Source: JAVKFY01 sp040223615 | Lineage (GTDB): Bacteria > Pseudomonadota > Alphaproteobacteria > GCA-2731375 | Assembly (NCBI GenBank): GCA_040223615.1 | Contig: JAVKFY010000056.1 | Coordinates: forward strand, 1-64,000 | Direction of reading: 5' to 3' | Length of the DNA: 64,000 nt | Shown here: piece after piece, positions 49,599-58,719 of the stretch | Layout of the letters: each line of letters begins with the position of its first letter | Position numbering within the stretch: the first letter of the stretch is position 1 | The notes under the pieces: generated by a model | The model's input: the letters and a program-made list of their open reading frames with translations, nothing else | Told to the model about the DNA's origin: nothing | The model's database searches: none | Translations under genes and position numbers: made by a program

Positions 49599-51239
49599 TT
49601 GCAGAGCTTCGATTACGTGATCATCGGCGCCGGGTCGGCCGGCTCGGTGCTGGCCAACCGGCTCACCCAGGATCCGAACACCTCGGTGCTGGTGCTGGAG
49701 GCCGGGCCGCCGGACCGGAATCTCTTCATCCACATGCCGGCCGGGTTCATCAAGACCTACCACAACAAGGCGATCAACTGGGCCTACGAGCAGGAGGCCG
49801 GGCCCTATACCGACGGTCGCAAGATCTACGCGCCGCGCGGCAAGACGCTGGGCGGGTCGAGCTCGATCAACGGCCACATCTATAACCGCGGCCAGCGCGC
49901 CGACTTCGACACCTGGGCGCAGCAGGGCAATCGCGGCTGGGGCTATGCCGACGTGCTGCCCTACTTCAGGCGCATGGAGAACCGCCACGACGACAAGGCG
50001 GACGCGACCTTCCGCGGCAAGGGCGGCGAGCTCGACATCACCGACATCGACTGGATTCACCCGCTGTGCGAGGCGTTCATCGAGGGCGCGGTGAGCCTCG
50101 GTATCCCGCGCAACCCGGACTACAACGGCAGGATCCAGGAGGGCGTCAGCTACTCGCAACGCACGATCAAGAACGGCCGGCGGGTGTCCGCCGCGACGGC
50201 CTTCCTGCGTCCGGCGATGAGCCGGCCGAACCTGACCGTGTGGACGTCGACCTACACCACCAGTCTGGTTCTCGAGGGCAAGAAGGCGGTCGGTGCGCGC
50301 TACAAGCGCGGCGGGCCAAACGGCAAGGAAGAGGAGGTTCGCGCCAATCGCGAGGTGCTGTTGTGCGCCGGCGCCTACAATTCGCCGCAGATCCTGCAAT
50401 TCTCCGGCATCGGACCGGCCGCCCTGCTGAAACAGCACGGGATCGAAGTGCTGCACGACCTGGCCGGCGTCGGCGAAGGGCTGCAGGACCACTACGCGCC
50501 GCGCATGGAGGCGCGGGTGAAGAACTCGAAAACCATCAACGAGCGGGTGCGTGGTCTTGCTCTGATGAGCGAGGCGGCAAAGTGGTTCATCGGGCGCAAG
50601 GGCGTGCTGGGCCTGAGCCCGACGCTGATCTACTGCTTCTGGCATTCCGACGAGACGACGCGTCAGGCCGACATCCAGCTCACCTTCACGCCGGCCAGCT
50701 ACAAGGACGGCGTGCAGGGCCAGCTCGAAGACGAGCCGGGCATGACCATCGCCGCCTGGCAGCAGCGCCCCGAGAGCCGTGGGCACGTCCGCATCACCTC
50801 AGCCGACCCATTCCAGGCGCCGGCGATCCAGACCAACTACCTGGCCGAGGAGACCGACCGGCGGGTCCTGGTGGGCGCGATGAAGCTGGGCCGGCGGCTG
50901 TTCCGCACCGATCCGCTGTCGCCCTATTTCGACCACGAAATCTGGCCCGGCGAGGCGACGCAGAGCGACGACGAGCTGCTGCACATGGCGACGACGCGCG
51001 CCACCACAACCTTCCATCCGGCCTGCACCAACCGCATGGGGCCGTCGAGCGACCCGCTGGCGGTGGTCGACGACGAGCTGCGCGTGCATGGGCTGGACGG
51101 GTTGCGGGTGATCGACGCGTCGGTGATGCCGCGGATGATCTCGGCCAACCTGAACGCCGCCACGCTGATGATCGCCGAGAAGGCCTCCGACATGCTGCGC
51201 GGCAAGCCGGCGGAGGAGGCGGTGCGCTTGCCGGACTGA
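49599..51239 (+). CDS. GMC-family FAD-dependent alcohol/choline dehydrogenase-like oxidoreductase
   Basis: This 546-residue flavoprotein has the FAD motif VIIGAGSAGSVLANRLTQD, the GMC signatures PRGKTLGGSSSINGHIYNRG and GAYNSPQILQFSGIGP, and the C-terminal catalytic His region TTTFHPACTNRMG. It oxidises a primary alcohol, such as choline or a polyol-like compound, to an aldehyde. The start is TTG at 49599, preceded by GAGGGAG; no ATG is available near the FAD motif. It opens a plus-strand catabolic block. Confidence 0.92.
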   Translation: MQSFDYVIIGAGSAGSVLANRLTQDPNTSVLVLEAGPPDRNLFIHMPAGFIKTYHNKAINWAYEQEAGPYTDGRKIYAPRGKTLGGSSSINGHIYNRGQRADFDTWAQQGNRGWGYADVLPYFRRMENRHDDKADATFRGKGGELDITDIDWIHPLCEAFIEGAVSLGIPRNPDYNGRIQEGVSYSQRTIKNGRRVSAATAFLRPAMSRPNLTVWTSTYTTSLVLEGKKAVGARYKRGGPNGKEEEVRANREVLLCAGAYNSPQILQFSGIGPAALLKQHGIEVLHDLAGVGEGLQDHYAPRMEARVKNSKTINERVRGLALMSEAAKWFIGRKGVLGLSPTLIYCFWHSDETTRQADIQLTFTPASYKDGVQGQLEDEPGMTIAAWQQRPESRGHVRITSADPFQAPAIQTNYLAEETDRRVLVGAMKLGRRLFRTDPLSPYFDHEIWPGEATQSDDELLHMATTRATTTFHPACTNRMGPSSDPLAVVDDELRVHGLDGLRVIDASVMPRMISANLNAATLMIAEKASDMLRGKPAEEAVRLPD

Positions 51240-51285
51240 GCCGAACCGGCGCACAGTCGGTGTTTGGCCGCACAGGAGTACGCCG

Positions 51286-52134
51286 ATGGCGTCCACGCTC
51301 ACGCAAAACGGCTTCCCGGTGATGCTGACCTTCGATCTCGACGCGGAGACCATGTGGACCGCGCGCGATCCGAAGAACGCGGAACGGCCGGTGGTGATGT
51401 CGCAGGGCGCCTATGGCTGGAAGGTCGGCATGCCGCGCATCATGGACCTGCTGGACCGCTACGGCATCCAGGCCACCTTCTTCATCCCCGGCCTGGTGAT
51501 CGAGCAGCGCTGGGCCCTGTGCGAGGAGGTGCTGCGGCGAGGCCACGAGATCGCACACCATTCCTGGTCGCACCGCTGGATCGTCAATCTCTCGCCGGAG
51601 GAAGAGCGCGAGGAGATGGACCGGGGGCTGGAGATCATCCAGCGCCTGACCGGCAGACCGCCGGCCGGTTGGCGCTCGCCGGCGGCGGAATTCTCGCCGA
51701 TCACGCTGCCGATGCTGCTGGAAAAGGGTTTCCGCTACTCGTCCAACATGATGGACGACGACACGCCTTACCTGCACGTGCATGACGGTGCCGTCACCGA
51801 TCTGATCGAGTTCCCATTCGCCTGGGTGCTCGACGACGCGCCGTTCTTCCAATACTCGATCACGCTGCCGGGCCGGACCATGCAGGCGCCTTCGGCGGTG
51901 CTGGAAGCCTGGAAGGCGGAGTTCGACACGCTGTTCGCCGAGAACCGCGCGTTCACGCTGGCGATGCACCCGCAGATCATCGGGCGTGGCAGCCGGATTG
52001 TCGCGCTGGAAGGGCTGATCCAGTACATCCAGCAGCACAACAACGTGTGGTTCGCGCGCTGCGACGAAGCGGCGGAGTCGATGCGCTCGGTGCTGCAGGT
52101 GCGCCACGGCGAGGCATTGCAGGCGGCGCAATGA
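51286..52134 (+). CDS. Polysaccharide deacetylase (NodB-like) family protein
   Basis: This 282-residue protein has the NodB metal motif: Asp pair in MLTFDLDAE and His-x4-His in HEIAHHSWSHRW. The next motif GWRSPAAEFS is also present. The absence of a signal peptide and the resemblance to PuuE-like deacetylases suggest a cytoplasmic amide or cyclic-amide substrate rather than cell wall. It lies in a catabolic block, ahead of two SDR genes. Confidence 0.87.
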   Translation: MASTLTQNGFPVMLTFDLDAETMWTARDPKNAERPVVMSQGAYGWKVGMPRIMDLLDRYGIQATFFIPGLVIEQRWALCEEVLRRGHEIAHHSWSHRWIVNLSPEEEREEMDRGLEIIQRLTGRPPAGWRSPAAEFSPITLPMLLEKGFRYSSNMMDDDTPYLHVHDGAVTDLIEFPFAWVLDDAPFFQYSITLPGRTMQAPSAVLEAWKAEFDTLFAENRAFTLAMHPQIIGRGSRIVALEGLIQYIQQHNNVWFARCDEAAESMRSVLQVRHGEALQAAQ

Positions 52135-52144
52135 GCGCAAAGAC

Positions 52145-52894
52145 GTGAGACTGGCGAACCGGCGGGTTCTGATCACCGGCGCCGCGTCGGGCATCGGCGC
52201 GGAAACCGCCCGGCTGTTCGCTCGCGAAGGCGCCAAGGTGGCACTGCTCGACCGCGACGAGGACCGGCTGGCCAGCGTTGCCGCCGAGATCGACGCGCTC
52301 TCAACGGCGGCCGACGTCAGCGATGCCGAAGCCGTCGCCCGCGCCGTCGACAAGCTGGCCGACGCGCTCGGCGGGCTGGACGGCGTGGTCGGCGCGGCTG
52401 GCATCGACCTGCTGCAACCCTTCGCGGAGATGACACCGGCCGCGTGGCGCCATGTCCTGAGCGTCAATCTGGACGGGCCGTTCAACGTCAGCCACGCCGC
52501 GCGGCCGCATCTCGCCGGCGCCGGCGGCGGCACCATCGTCCACATCAGTTCCGGCGCCGGCCTGCGTCCCCTGCCCGCCCGCACCGCCTATTGCAGTGCC
52601 AAGGCCGGGCTGGTGATGTTCGCCAAGGCGCTGGCCATCGACCTGACGGACGACAACATCCGGGTCAACGCGATCTGCCCCGGCATCGTCGACACGCCGA
52701 TGTTCCGCGATGGGCTGGCCGCGGCCAGCGACGACCCGGAGGCCGAGCTGGCGATGGTACTGGACCGCTACCTGGTGAAGCGCATCGGCAAGCCCCTGGA
52801 TATCGCCAACGCGGCGCTGTTCCTGACCTGCGATGAGTCGGCGCAGGTCACCGGTTCGGCGCTGGCGGTCGACGGCGGGCGCGTGTTCCACTGA
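52145..52894 (+). CDS. Short-chain dehydrogenase/reductase (SDR, copy 1)
   Basis: This 249-residue enzyme has the cofactor motif ITGAASGIGAETA, the NAD/NADP-region DRDEDRLASVA, and the active site Ser in HISSGAG and Tyr-x3-Lys in AYCSAKAG. The start is GTG at 52145, ten bases after the deacetylase stop. It interconverts an alcohol and ketone of unknown identity. It is followed 28 bases later by a second SDR. Confidence 0.9.
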   Translation: MRLANRRVLITGAASGIGAETARLFAREGAKVALLDRDEDRLASVAAEIDALSTAADVSDAEAVARAVDKLADALGGLDGVVGAAGIDLLQPFAEMTPAAWRHVLSVNLDGPFNVSHAARPHLAGAGGGTIVHISSGAGLRPLPARTAYCSAKAGLVMFAKALAIDLTDDNIRVNAICPGIVDTPMFRDGLAAASDDPEAELAMVLDRYLVKRIGKPLDIANAALFLTCDESAQVTGSALAVDGGRVFH

Positions 52895-52922
52895 TCCGTA
52901 TCCTCGCAAAGGAGGCGCGGCG

Positions 52923-53684
52923 ATGAGCAACCCCTTCGCGGTGAACGGTGTGGCGCTGGTGACCGGCGCGGCCAACGGCATCGGCCGGGCCACCGCCCTG
53001 GCGCTGGCCGATGCCGGCGCCGACCTTGGCCTGATTGACGTGGAGGCCGACGCGCTGGCCGCAGTGCTGGAGGAAGTCCGCGCGAAAGGCCGCCGGGTCG
53101 AGGCGCGGGCCGCCGACTGCACTGACGCGGAAGCGCTGGCCGACGCCATCCAGGCGGTGCAGACCGATCTCGGCGACATCGAGGTGCTGTTCAACAATGT
53201 CGGGCAGAGCGCGCGCGACCGCGCCAGCCGGTTCCTGGAGTCGGACGAGGAGGTCTGGCGCTTCGTCCTCGAGGTCTCGCTGCTGACCACGATGCGGGCC
53301 AGCCGCCTGGTCGCGCCCGCCATGGTCGAGCGCAGCCGCGGGCGGATCGTCAGCATGTCGAGCGAGAGCGCCTTCTTCGGCGATGTCGGGCTGGTCGACT
53401 ATTCGGCGGCGAAGATGGGCGTGGTCGGCTTCACCCGGGCGCTGGCCCGCGAACTGGCGCCGCAGGGAGTCAACGTCAACGTGGTCTGCCCCGGCGCGAT
53501 CCGCACCCGGGCGCACGAACGGCTGCCGGCCGAGGTGATCGACCGGATCCGCGACTCGGTGCCGCTGGGCTTCGTCGGCCTGCCGGAGGACGTGGCCAAC
53601 GTCGTGGTGTTTCTCGCCAGCGACGCGAGCCGCTACATTACCGGCCAATCGCTGCTGATCGACGGTGGCCGCTGGATGATCTGA
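52923..53684 (+). CDS. Short-chain dehydrogenase/reductase (SDR, copy 2)
   Basis: This 253-residue enzyme has VTGAANGIGRATALAL, active-site Ser in VSMSSESAF and Tyr-x3-Lys in VDYSAAKMG. It is clearly distinct from copy 1, so it is not a recent duplicate. It could be a 3-oxoacyl reductase-type or sugar-acid dehydrogenase, and the IlvD-like gene comes next. The ATG at 52923 follows AAAGGAGGC. Confidence 0.92.
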   Translation: MSNPFAVNGVALVTGAANGIGRATALALADAGADLGLIDVEADALAAVLEEVRAKGRRVEARAADCTDAEALADAIQAVQTDLGDIEVLFNNVGQSARDRASRFLESDEEVWRFVLEVSLLTTMRASRLVAPAMVERSRGRIVSMSSESAFFGDVGLVDYSAAKMGVVGFTRALARELAPQGVNVNVVCPGAIRTRAHERLPAEVIDRIRDSVPLGFVGLPEDVANVVVFLASDASRYITGQSLLIDGGRWMI

Positions 53685-53715
53685 TCAGAACGACACGAAC
53701 TGGGGAGCTACGCCA

Positions 53716-55551
53716 ATGCCAACCTATCGCTCGCACCGCACCACGCAGGGGCGCGGCCAGGCTGCCGCGCGGGCGCTGTGGCGCGCCACCGGCACCGCCG
53801 AGGCCGACCTGGCCAAGCCGATCGTCGCCATCGCCAACTCCTACACCCAGTTCGTGCCCGGCCACGTGCACCTGAAGAACCTGGGCGACCTGGTCGCGGC
53901 GGAGATCCGCAAGGCCGGCGCGGTGTCGAAGGAGTTCCACACCATTGCCGTCGACGACGGCATCGCCATGGGCCACGAGGGCATGCTCTACAGCCTGCCG
54001 TCGCGCGAGATCATCGCGGATTCCGTCGAGTACATGGTCAACGCGCATTGCGCCGACGCGCTGGTCTGCATCTCCAACTGCGACAAGATCACGCCCGGCA
54101 TGCTGATGGCGGCGATGCGGCTGAACATCCCGACCATCTTCGTCTCCGGCGGCCCGATGGAAGCCGGCAAGATGACCCACGAGGGCAAGGAGGCGGTGAT
54201 CGACGCGGTCGACGCGCTGGTCGGCGGTAACGACCCGAACCTCTCCGATGGCGAGCTGGCAGCGATCGAGGACATCGCCTGCCCGACCTGCGGCAGTTGC
54301 GCCGGCATGTTCACCGCCAACTCGATGAATTGCCTGACCGAGGCGCTGGGCCTGGCGCTGCCGGGCAACGGCTCGCTGCTGGCCACCCACGGCCAGCGCA
54401 GGAACCTGTTCCAGGAGGCCGGCCGGCGCATCGTCGACATGCTGCTGCGGCACTACGAGCTCGGCGAGACCGACATGCTGCCGCGCAACGTCGCCAACCG
54501 CGCCGCGTTCGAGAACGCGATGACCATGGACGTCGCCATGGGCGGCTCGACCAATACCGTGCTGCACCTGCTCGGCGCCGCTTTCGAGGGCGAGGTGCCG
54601 TTCACCATGGCCGACATCGACCAGCTCAGCCGCAAAGTGCCGAACCTGTGCAAGGTGTCGCCGTCGGTGCCGCACTATCACATGGAGGACGTGCACCGCG
54701 CCGGCGGGGTGATGGGCATCCTGGGCGAGCTGCAGCGCGGCGGGCTGCTGCACGAGGACTGCAACAACGTGCTCGGCGACAGCTTGCGCGACACGCTGGC
54801 GATGTGGGACGTGGCGCAGACCAAGGACGCCTCGGTGAAGCAGTTCTATCGCGCGGCACCAGGACGGCAGCGGATGCTGGAAGCCTTCGGCCAGGACGCG
54901 ATGTACGACGACCTGGACCTGGACCGGGCCGGCGGCTGCATCCGCGACGTCGCGCACGCCTACAGCCAGGACGGCGGGCTGGCGGTGCTGTTCGGCAACC
55001 TCGCCGCCGACGGCTGCATCGTGAAGACCGCCGGCGTGCCGGCCGGCATGCTGACCTTCAAGGGCCCGGCGCGGGTGTTCGAGAGCGAGAACGACGCCGC
55101 GTCCGGTATCATGGCCGGCGACGTGAAGCCGGGCGACGTTGTGGTGGTGCGCTACGAGGGCCCGCGCGGCGGCCCCGGCATGCAGGAAATGCTGATGCCG
55201 ACCTCGATGATCAAGGCGGTCGGGCTGGCCGACAAATGCGCGCTGATCACCGACGGCCGGTTCTCCGGCGCGTCGTCAGGCCTGTCGATCGGTCACATCT
55301 CGCCGGAAGCGGCCGAGGGCGGCAATATCGGGCTTATCGAGGATGGCGACGACGTGGTCATCGACATCCCGGGCCGCAAGCTGGACCTGGCCGTCGACGA
55401 CGCCACGCTGGAGAAACGCCGCGCCGCCGCGACCTTCAAGCCGAAGAACCGCAACCGCGTGGTCAGCCGCGCGCTACAAGCCTACGGCGCGCTGGCCCGC
55501 TCCGCCGCCTTCGGCGCCGTCCGAGACCCGTCGCTGGTGACGAACAAGTAG
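53716..55551 (+). CDS. ilvD: Dihydroxy-acid dehydratase (IlvD type)
   Basis: This 611-residue iron-sulfur dehydratase matches E. coli IlvD nearly end to end. It has VNAHCADALVCISNCDKITP with an Fe-S Cys near 122 and ACPTCGSCAGMFTANSM with further cluster cysteines near 190. The C-terminal GRFSGASSGLSIGHISPEA is also present. It makes 2-oxo acids in valine and isoleucine synthesis. No other ilv gene lies nearby, and its place behind SDR genes leaves open a role on a sugar acid, though similarity favours IlvD. Confidence 0.92.
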   Translation: MPTYRSHRTTQGRGQAAARALWRATGTAEADLAKPIVAIANSYTQFVPGHVHLKNLGDLVAAEIRKAGAVSKEFHTIAVDDGIAMGHEGMLYSLPSREIIADSVEYMVNAHCADALVCISNCDKITPGMLMAAMRLNIPTIFVSGGPMEAGKMTHEGKEAVIDAVDALVGGNDPNLSDGELAAIEDIACPTCGSCAGMFTANSMNCLTEALGLALPGNGSLLATHGQRRNLFQEAGRRIVDMLLRHYELGETDMLPRNVANRAAFENAMTMDVAMGGSTNTVLHLLGAAFEGEVPFTMADIDQLSRKVPNLCKVSPSVPHYHMEDVHRAGGVMGILGELQRGGLLHEDCNNVLGDSLRDTLAMWDVAQTKDASVKQFYRAAPGRQRMLEAFGQDAMYDDLDLDRAGGCIRDVAHAYSQDGGLAVLFGNLAADGCIVKTAGVPAGMLTFKGPARVFESENDAASGIMAGDVKPGDVVVVRYEGPRGGPGMQEMLMPTSMIKAVGLADKCALITDGRFSGASSGLSIGHISPEAAEGGNIGLIEDGDDVVIDIPGRKLDLAVDDATLEKRRAAATFKPKNRNRVVSRALQAYGALARSAAFGAVRDPSLVTNK

Positions 55552-55583
55552 CCCGGATTACGCTGACGCTGCATCCGGGCTAC
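55548..55583 (+). terminator. Hairpin of the GTAGCCCGGAT family at the ilvD stop
   Basis: Perfect 11-base arms (GTAGCCCGGAT and its complement) flank a 14-base loop. The first arm includes the ilvD stop codon. It is a member of the same repeat family as the element at 44127-44216, and lies between the convergent ilvD and msrA genes, so it may serve as a terminator. Confidence 0.6.
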
Positions 55584-55593
55584 GAAGCTGTTC

Positions 55594-56205
55594 TCATTCC
55601 GCCGCGTCGGGCCGTTTCAGCTTGTCGGGGTAGATCGAGCGCAGCTTCTGCACCTTCGGCATCGAGATGCCGCGGATGTAGGGCTGGCCCGGGTTCAACG
55701 CGGCGTAGTCGTGGTGGTAGCTCTCGGCCTCGAAGAAGGTCTCCAACGGCGACAGCTCGGTGACGATCGGTCGGCTGAAAGCGCGGAGCTCCTCAAGCTG
55801 GGCGATGTACCGCTCGGCAACCTGCTTCTGCTCGCCGTCGGCGTAAAAGATGACGGAACGATATTGCGGGCCGACGTCGTGGCCCTGGCGGTCCTTCTGC
55901 GTCGGGTCGTGAGCGATGGCGAAGAACACCTTGAGGATCTGGCCCAGGTCGATGCGGGCAGCGTCGTAGACAATCTCGACAACCTCGGCGTGGCGGGTCT
56001 GGCCGGAGCAGACGGTGCGGTAGTCGGCCAGGTGCTGGGCATCGCCGGCATAGCCGGGCCGCACCCGCAGCACACCGTCGAGTTCCTTGTAGACCGCCTC
56101 GGTGCACCAGAAGCAGCCGCCGCCGAGCACGACCGAACGCTCGCCGGTCTCGGCCGAGGTGTATTCCGGATCGGGGAAGGACCAGGGATCGATGTTCAAG
56201 CTCAT
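55594..56205 (-). CDS. msrA: Peptide-methionine (S)-S-oxide reductase
   Basis: This 203-residue enzyme reduces methionine S-sulfoxide. The catalytic motif is GGGCFWCTEAVYKELDGV, with VRPGYAGD and the HAEVVEIVYD and FFEAESYHHDYA regions typical of MsrA. The ATG at 56203-56205 has a strong AAGGAGG upstream, which decides the start. It interrupts the plus-strand catabolic block and is likely an independent housekeeping gene. Confidence 0.94.
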   Translation of the reverse strand: MSLNIDPWSFPDPEYTSAETGERSVVLGGGCFWCTEAVYKELDGVLRVRPGYAGDAQHLADYRTVCSGQTRHAEVVEIVYDAARIDLGQILKVFFAIAHDPTQKDRQGHDVGPQYRSVIFYADGEQKQVAERYIAQLEELRAFSRPIVTELSPLETFFEAESYHHDYAALNPGQPYIRGISMPKVQKLRSIYPDKLKRPDAAE

Positions 56206-56324
56206 GGGCGGCGCCTCCTTGCTGCCCACAGATGTAGGCCGGGTGGGCAGTCACTGCAACTCACGAGGCCATGCTTGCAGCCGCTGCGCCGAGGGCCGAT
56301 GCTAGCTCTCGGGAGGACATAGAC

Positions 56325-57272
56325 ATGCCCGTGATCAAGGCGAAGGCCCTGGCCTGGGGCCGGCTGAGCGCGCCGGACCTGGACGCGCAGGAGGCGTTCC
56401 TGACAGACTTCGGCATGATCCGCGCGGCGCGGACGGCCGACGCGCTGTACATGCGCGGCACCGACGCCGGCACCCACCTGCACGTCACCGTGAAGGGCGA
56501 GACCAAGGTGGTCGGCGTCGCCTTCCATGCCGACAGCGAAGCCGACCTGGCCAAGCTCGCGCAGCTGCCAGGTGCGTCCGATGTCGAGGCCATGGACGAC
56601 TTCGGCGGCGGCAAGCGGGTGCGGCTGACCGACCCGAACGGCTATCAGGTCGAGGTGCTGCACGGCGTCGCCGAGCTGCCGGCGATCCCGGTGAATCGCG
56701 ACCCGACAAACTCCGGCGCCGATCCGCTGCGGCGCGCCGGGCGGCTGATGCGCCTGCCGCCCTCGCCGGCGCCGATCAAGCGCATCGGCCATTGCGTGTT
56801 CGGCACGCCGAAGGTGAGCGAGACGGTCGGCTGGTATCGCGAGACGCTCGGACTGCTGCGCTCCGACGACATTCACGACGGGCCGGAGGACAACGTCGTC
56901 GGCGCCTTCAGCCGGCTCGACCGGGGCGACGAGTATGTCGACCACCACGTGCTGTTCTGCGTGCGCAACGAACGCGCCGGGCTGAACCACCTGTCGTTCG
57001 AGGCGCCGGACATCGACGCGATCATGGCTGATCATGAGTATCTCGCCGGGCTCGGGAAGTACGAGCACATGTGGGGCGTTGGCCGCCACCTGCTGGGCAG
57101 CCAGGTCTACGACTACTGGGCCGACCCCTACGGTCGCGTGCACGAACGCTGGGCCGACACCGACCGGCTGAACGCGTCGGACGGCGGCCACCTGCTGACG
57201 CCCGAACAGGGATTCCAATCGCAATGGGGCGAGCGGCCGCCGGAGAAGTTCATCGGCCACGTCAGCCCGTAA
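56325..57272 (+). CDS. Type I extradiol dioxygenase, two-domain VOC (catechol 2,3-dioxygenase-like)
   Basis: This 315-residue protein has two VOC modules. The C-terminal one holds the iron ligands His near 155 (RIGHCVFGTPK), His near 222 (LNHLSFEAPD) and Glu near 273 (VHERWADT). It should open an aromatic diol next to the hydroxyls. The ATG at 56325 follows GGGAGGAC. The FAH hydrolase gene starts 22 bases later and would process a ring-opened product. Confidence 0.9.
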   Translation: MPVIKAKALAWGRLSAPDLDAQEAFLTDFGMIRAARTADALYMRGTDAGTHLHVTVKGETKVVGVAFHADSEADLAKLAQLPGASDVEAMDDFGGGKRVRLTDPNGYQVEVLHGVAELPAIPVNRDPTNSGADPLRRAGRLMRLPPSPAPIKRIGHCVFGTPKVSETVGWYRETLGLLRSDDIHDGPEDNVVGAFSRLDRGDEYVDHHVLFCVRNERAGLNHLSFEAPDIDAIMADHEYLAGLGKYEHMWGVGRHLLGSQVYDYWADPYGRVHERWADTDRLNASDGGHLLTPEQGFQSQWGERPPEKFIGHVSP

Positions 57273-57294
57273 CGACGACGAGAGAGAGCAAGAC

Positions 57295-58221
57295 ATGAAG
57301 CTGCTGTACTTCAACGATTTCCGCCTGGGCGTGCTGACCGATGCCGGGGTGGTCGACGTGACCGCCGCCACCGAGGGCATCCCGCACACCGACCCGGGCG
57401 ACCTGATGAGCGGGCTGATCGCGCGCTGGGCCGACTATCGCGGCGCGCTGGAAAGCGCCGCCAAGGCCGGGCCGGCGGTGCCGGTCGACAGCGTGCGCAT
57501 CCGCCCGCCGCTGCCGCGACCGGGCAACATCGACTGCATGGCCGTGAACTACATGGAGAACGGCACACTGCCGAAGCCGGCGCCGATCAACGCGTTCCAG
57601 AAGGCGGCCAACGCGATCATCGGCGACGGCGACACCATGGTGCTGCCCGATGCGCCGGCGACGGTGTTCGAGGGCGAGGCGGAACTGGGTCTGGTGATCG
57701 GCAAGCGCTGCTCCAACGTCTCCGAAGCCGAGGCGATGGACTACGTCTTCGGCTACCTGAACTTCATCGACGGGTCGGCACGCGGCCTGCCGCCGGCCAG
57801 CAACGTGTTCTTCCAGGCCAAGTCGCGCGACACCTTCGCGCCGATCGGGCCCTACCTGGTCACCGCCGACGAGGTACCCAATCCGCAGAACCTGCACGTG
57901 CGGCTGTGGAACAACGGCGAGCTGTTCCAGGACTTCAACACCGACGACATGGCCCACAAGCTCCCGAAACTGATCTCGTGGATCAGCTCGATCCACACGC
58001 TGGAGCCCGGCGACCTGGTCGCCACCGGCACCAATCACCGCGGCCTGAACCCGTTCATGAACGGCGACAAGATCGAGCTGGAGGTGGAGGGCATGGGCCG
58101 CCTGACCGTCAACGTGCGCGACGACCTGAAGCGCGAGTGGAAGCGGGAGACCCGCCAGCAGCGCAAGGAACAGGGGCACGACACCCCGACGCCGCAGGTC
58201 GCCGGCAAGTACGCACAGTAG
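57295..58221 (+). CDS. Fumarylacetoacetate hydrolase-family protein (catechol meta-cleavage type)
   Basis: This 308-residue enzyme has the metal site FEGEAELGLVIGKR, with KSRDTFAPIGPYLVT and GDLVATGTNHRG. It likely hydrolyses a C-C bond in a ring-opened 2-oxo acid, or acts as a 2-hydroxyhepta-dienedioate isomerase-type protein. It directly follows the extradiol dioxygenase. Its basic, Gln-rich C-terminus (KRETRQQRKEQGHD) is unusual for the family. Confidence 0.9.
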   Translation: MKLLYFNDFRLGVLTDAGVVDVTAATEGIPHTDPGDLMSGLIARWADYRGALESAAKAGPAVPVDSVRIRPPLPRPGNIDCMAVNYMENGTLPKPAPINAFQKAANAIIGDGDTMVLPDAPATVFEGEAELGLVIGKRCSNVSEAEAMDYVFGYLNFIDGSARGLPPASNVFFQAKSRDTFAPIGPYLVTADEVPNPQNLHVRLWNNGELFQDFNTDDMAHKLPKLISWISSIHTLEPGDLVATGTNHRGLNPFMNGDKIELEVEGMGRLTVNVRDDLKREWKRETRQQRKEQGHDTPTPQVAGKYAQ

Positions 58222-58332
58222 CTCTGGAAGCTGAACCGGGACCCGTGATCGCGGCCCCCGGTTGGGCGTGCAGCCGGTCAGCCGATCAGGATGTCGGCAC
58301 CGCCGTCGTCCGCGGATATCGGGCCGTGCCGT

Positions 58333-58719
58333 CTAGGCCGGCTTGAACACCGGCAGGGCGTGGCCGCCCTCGGTCGGGCGGAACGCGACTTCGACCGCCT
58401 GGCCGACGGCCAAGCCATCCAGGTCGGCATCGACGATGTTGGTCATCATCGTCACCCCCTCGTCGAGCGTGACGTAGGCGATAGCGTAGGGGGTCTTGGC
58501 GCGGCGCATCACCGAATAGCTGTAGATCGTGCCCTTGCCGCTGGCCTCCAGCCAGTCGACGTCGGTGCTGCCGCAATGCGGACACAGGCTGCGCGGGTAG
58601 AAGTGCGGCTCGCCGCAGGCGTTGCACTTCTTGAGCAGCAGCTTGCCGGCCTTGGTCGCCTCCCAGTAGGGCTCGCTCTCCAGGGTGATGGCGGGATCGG
58701 GATAGGTGCGCTCGCTCAT
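58333..58719 (-). CDS. DUF35 zinc-ribbon/OB-fold protein, partner of the thiolase-like protein
   Basis: This 128-residue protein has a rubredoxin-like zinc ribbon with two CxxC pairs (KKCNACGEPHFYPRSLCPHCG) and an OB-fold (TIYSYSVMRRAKTPYAIAYV). DUF35 proteins bind thiolase-like enzymes; in steroid degradation a DUF35 domain is required by the aldolase Ltp2. Its ATG overlaps the thiolase-like gene stop by four bases, so the two are coupled. Confidence 0.9.
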   Translation of the reverse strand: MSERTYPDPAITLESEPYWEATKAGKLLLKKCNACGEPHFYPRSLCPHCGSTDVDWLEASGKGTIYSYSVMRRAKTPYAIAYVTLDEGVTMMTNIVDADLDGLAVGQAVEVAFRPTEGGHALPVFKPA

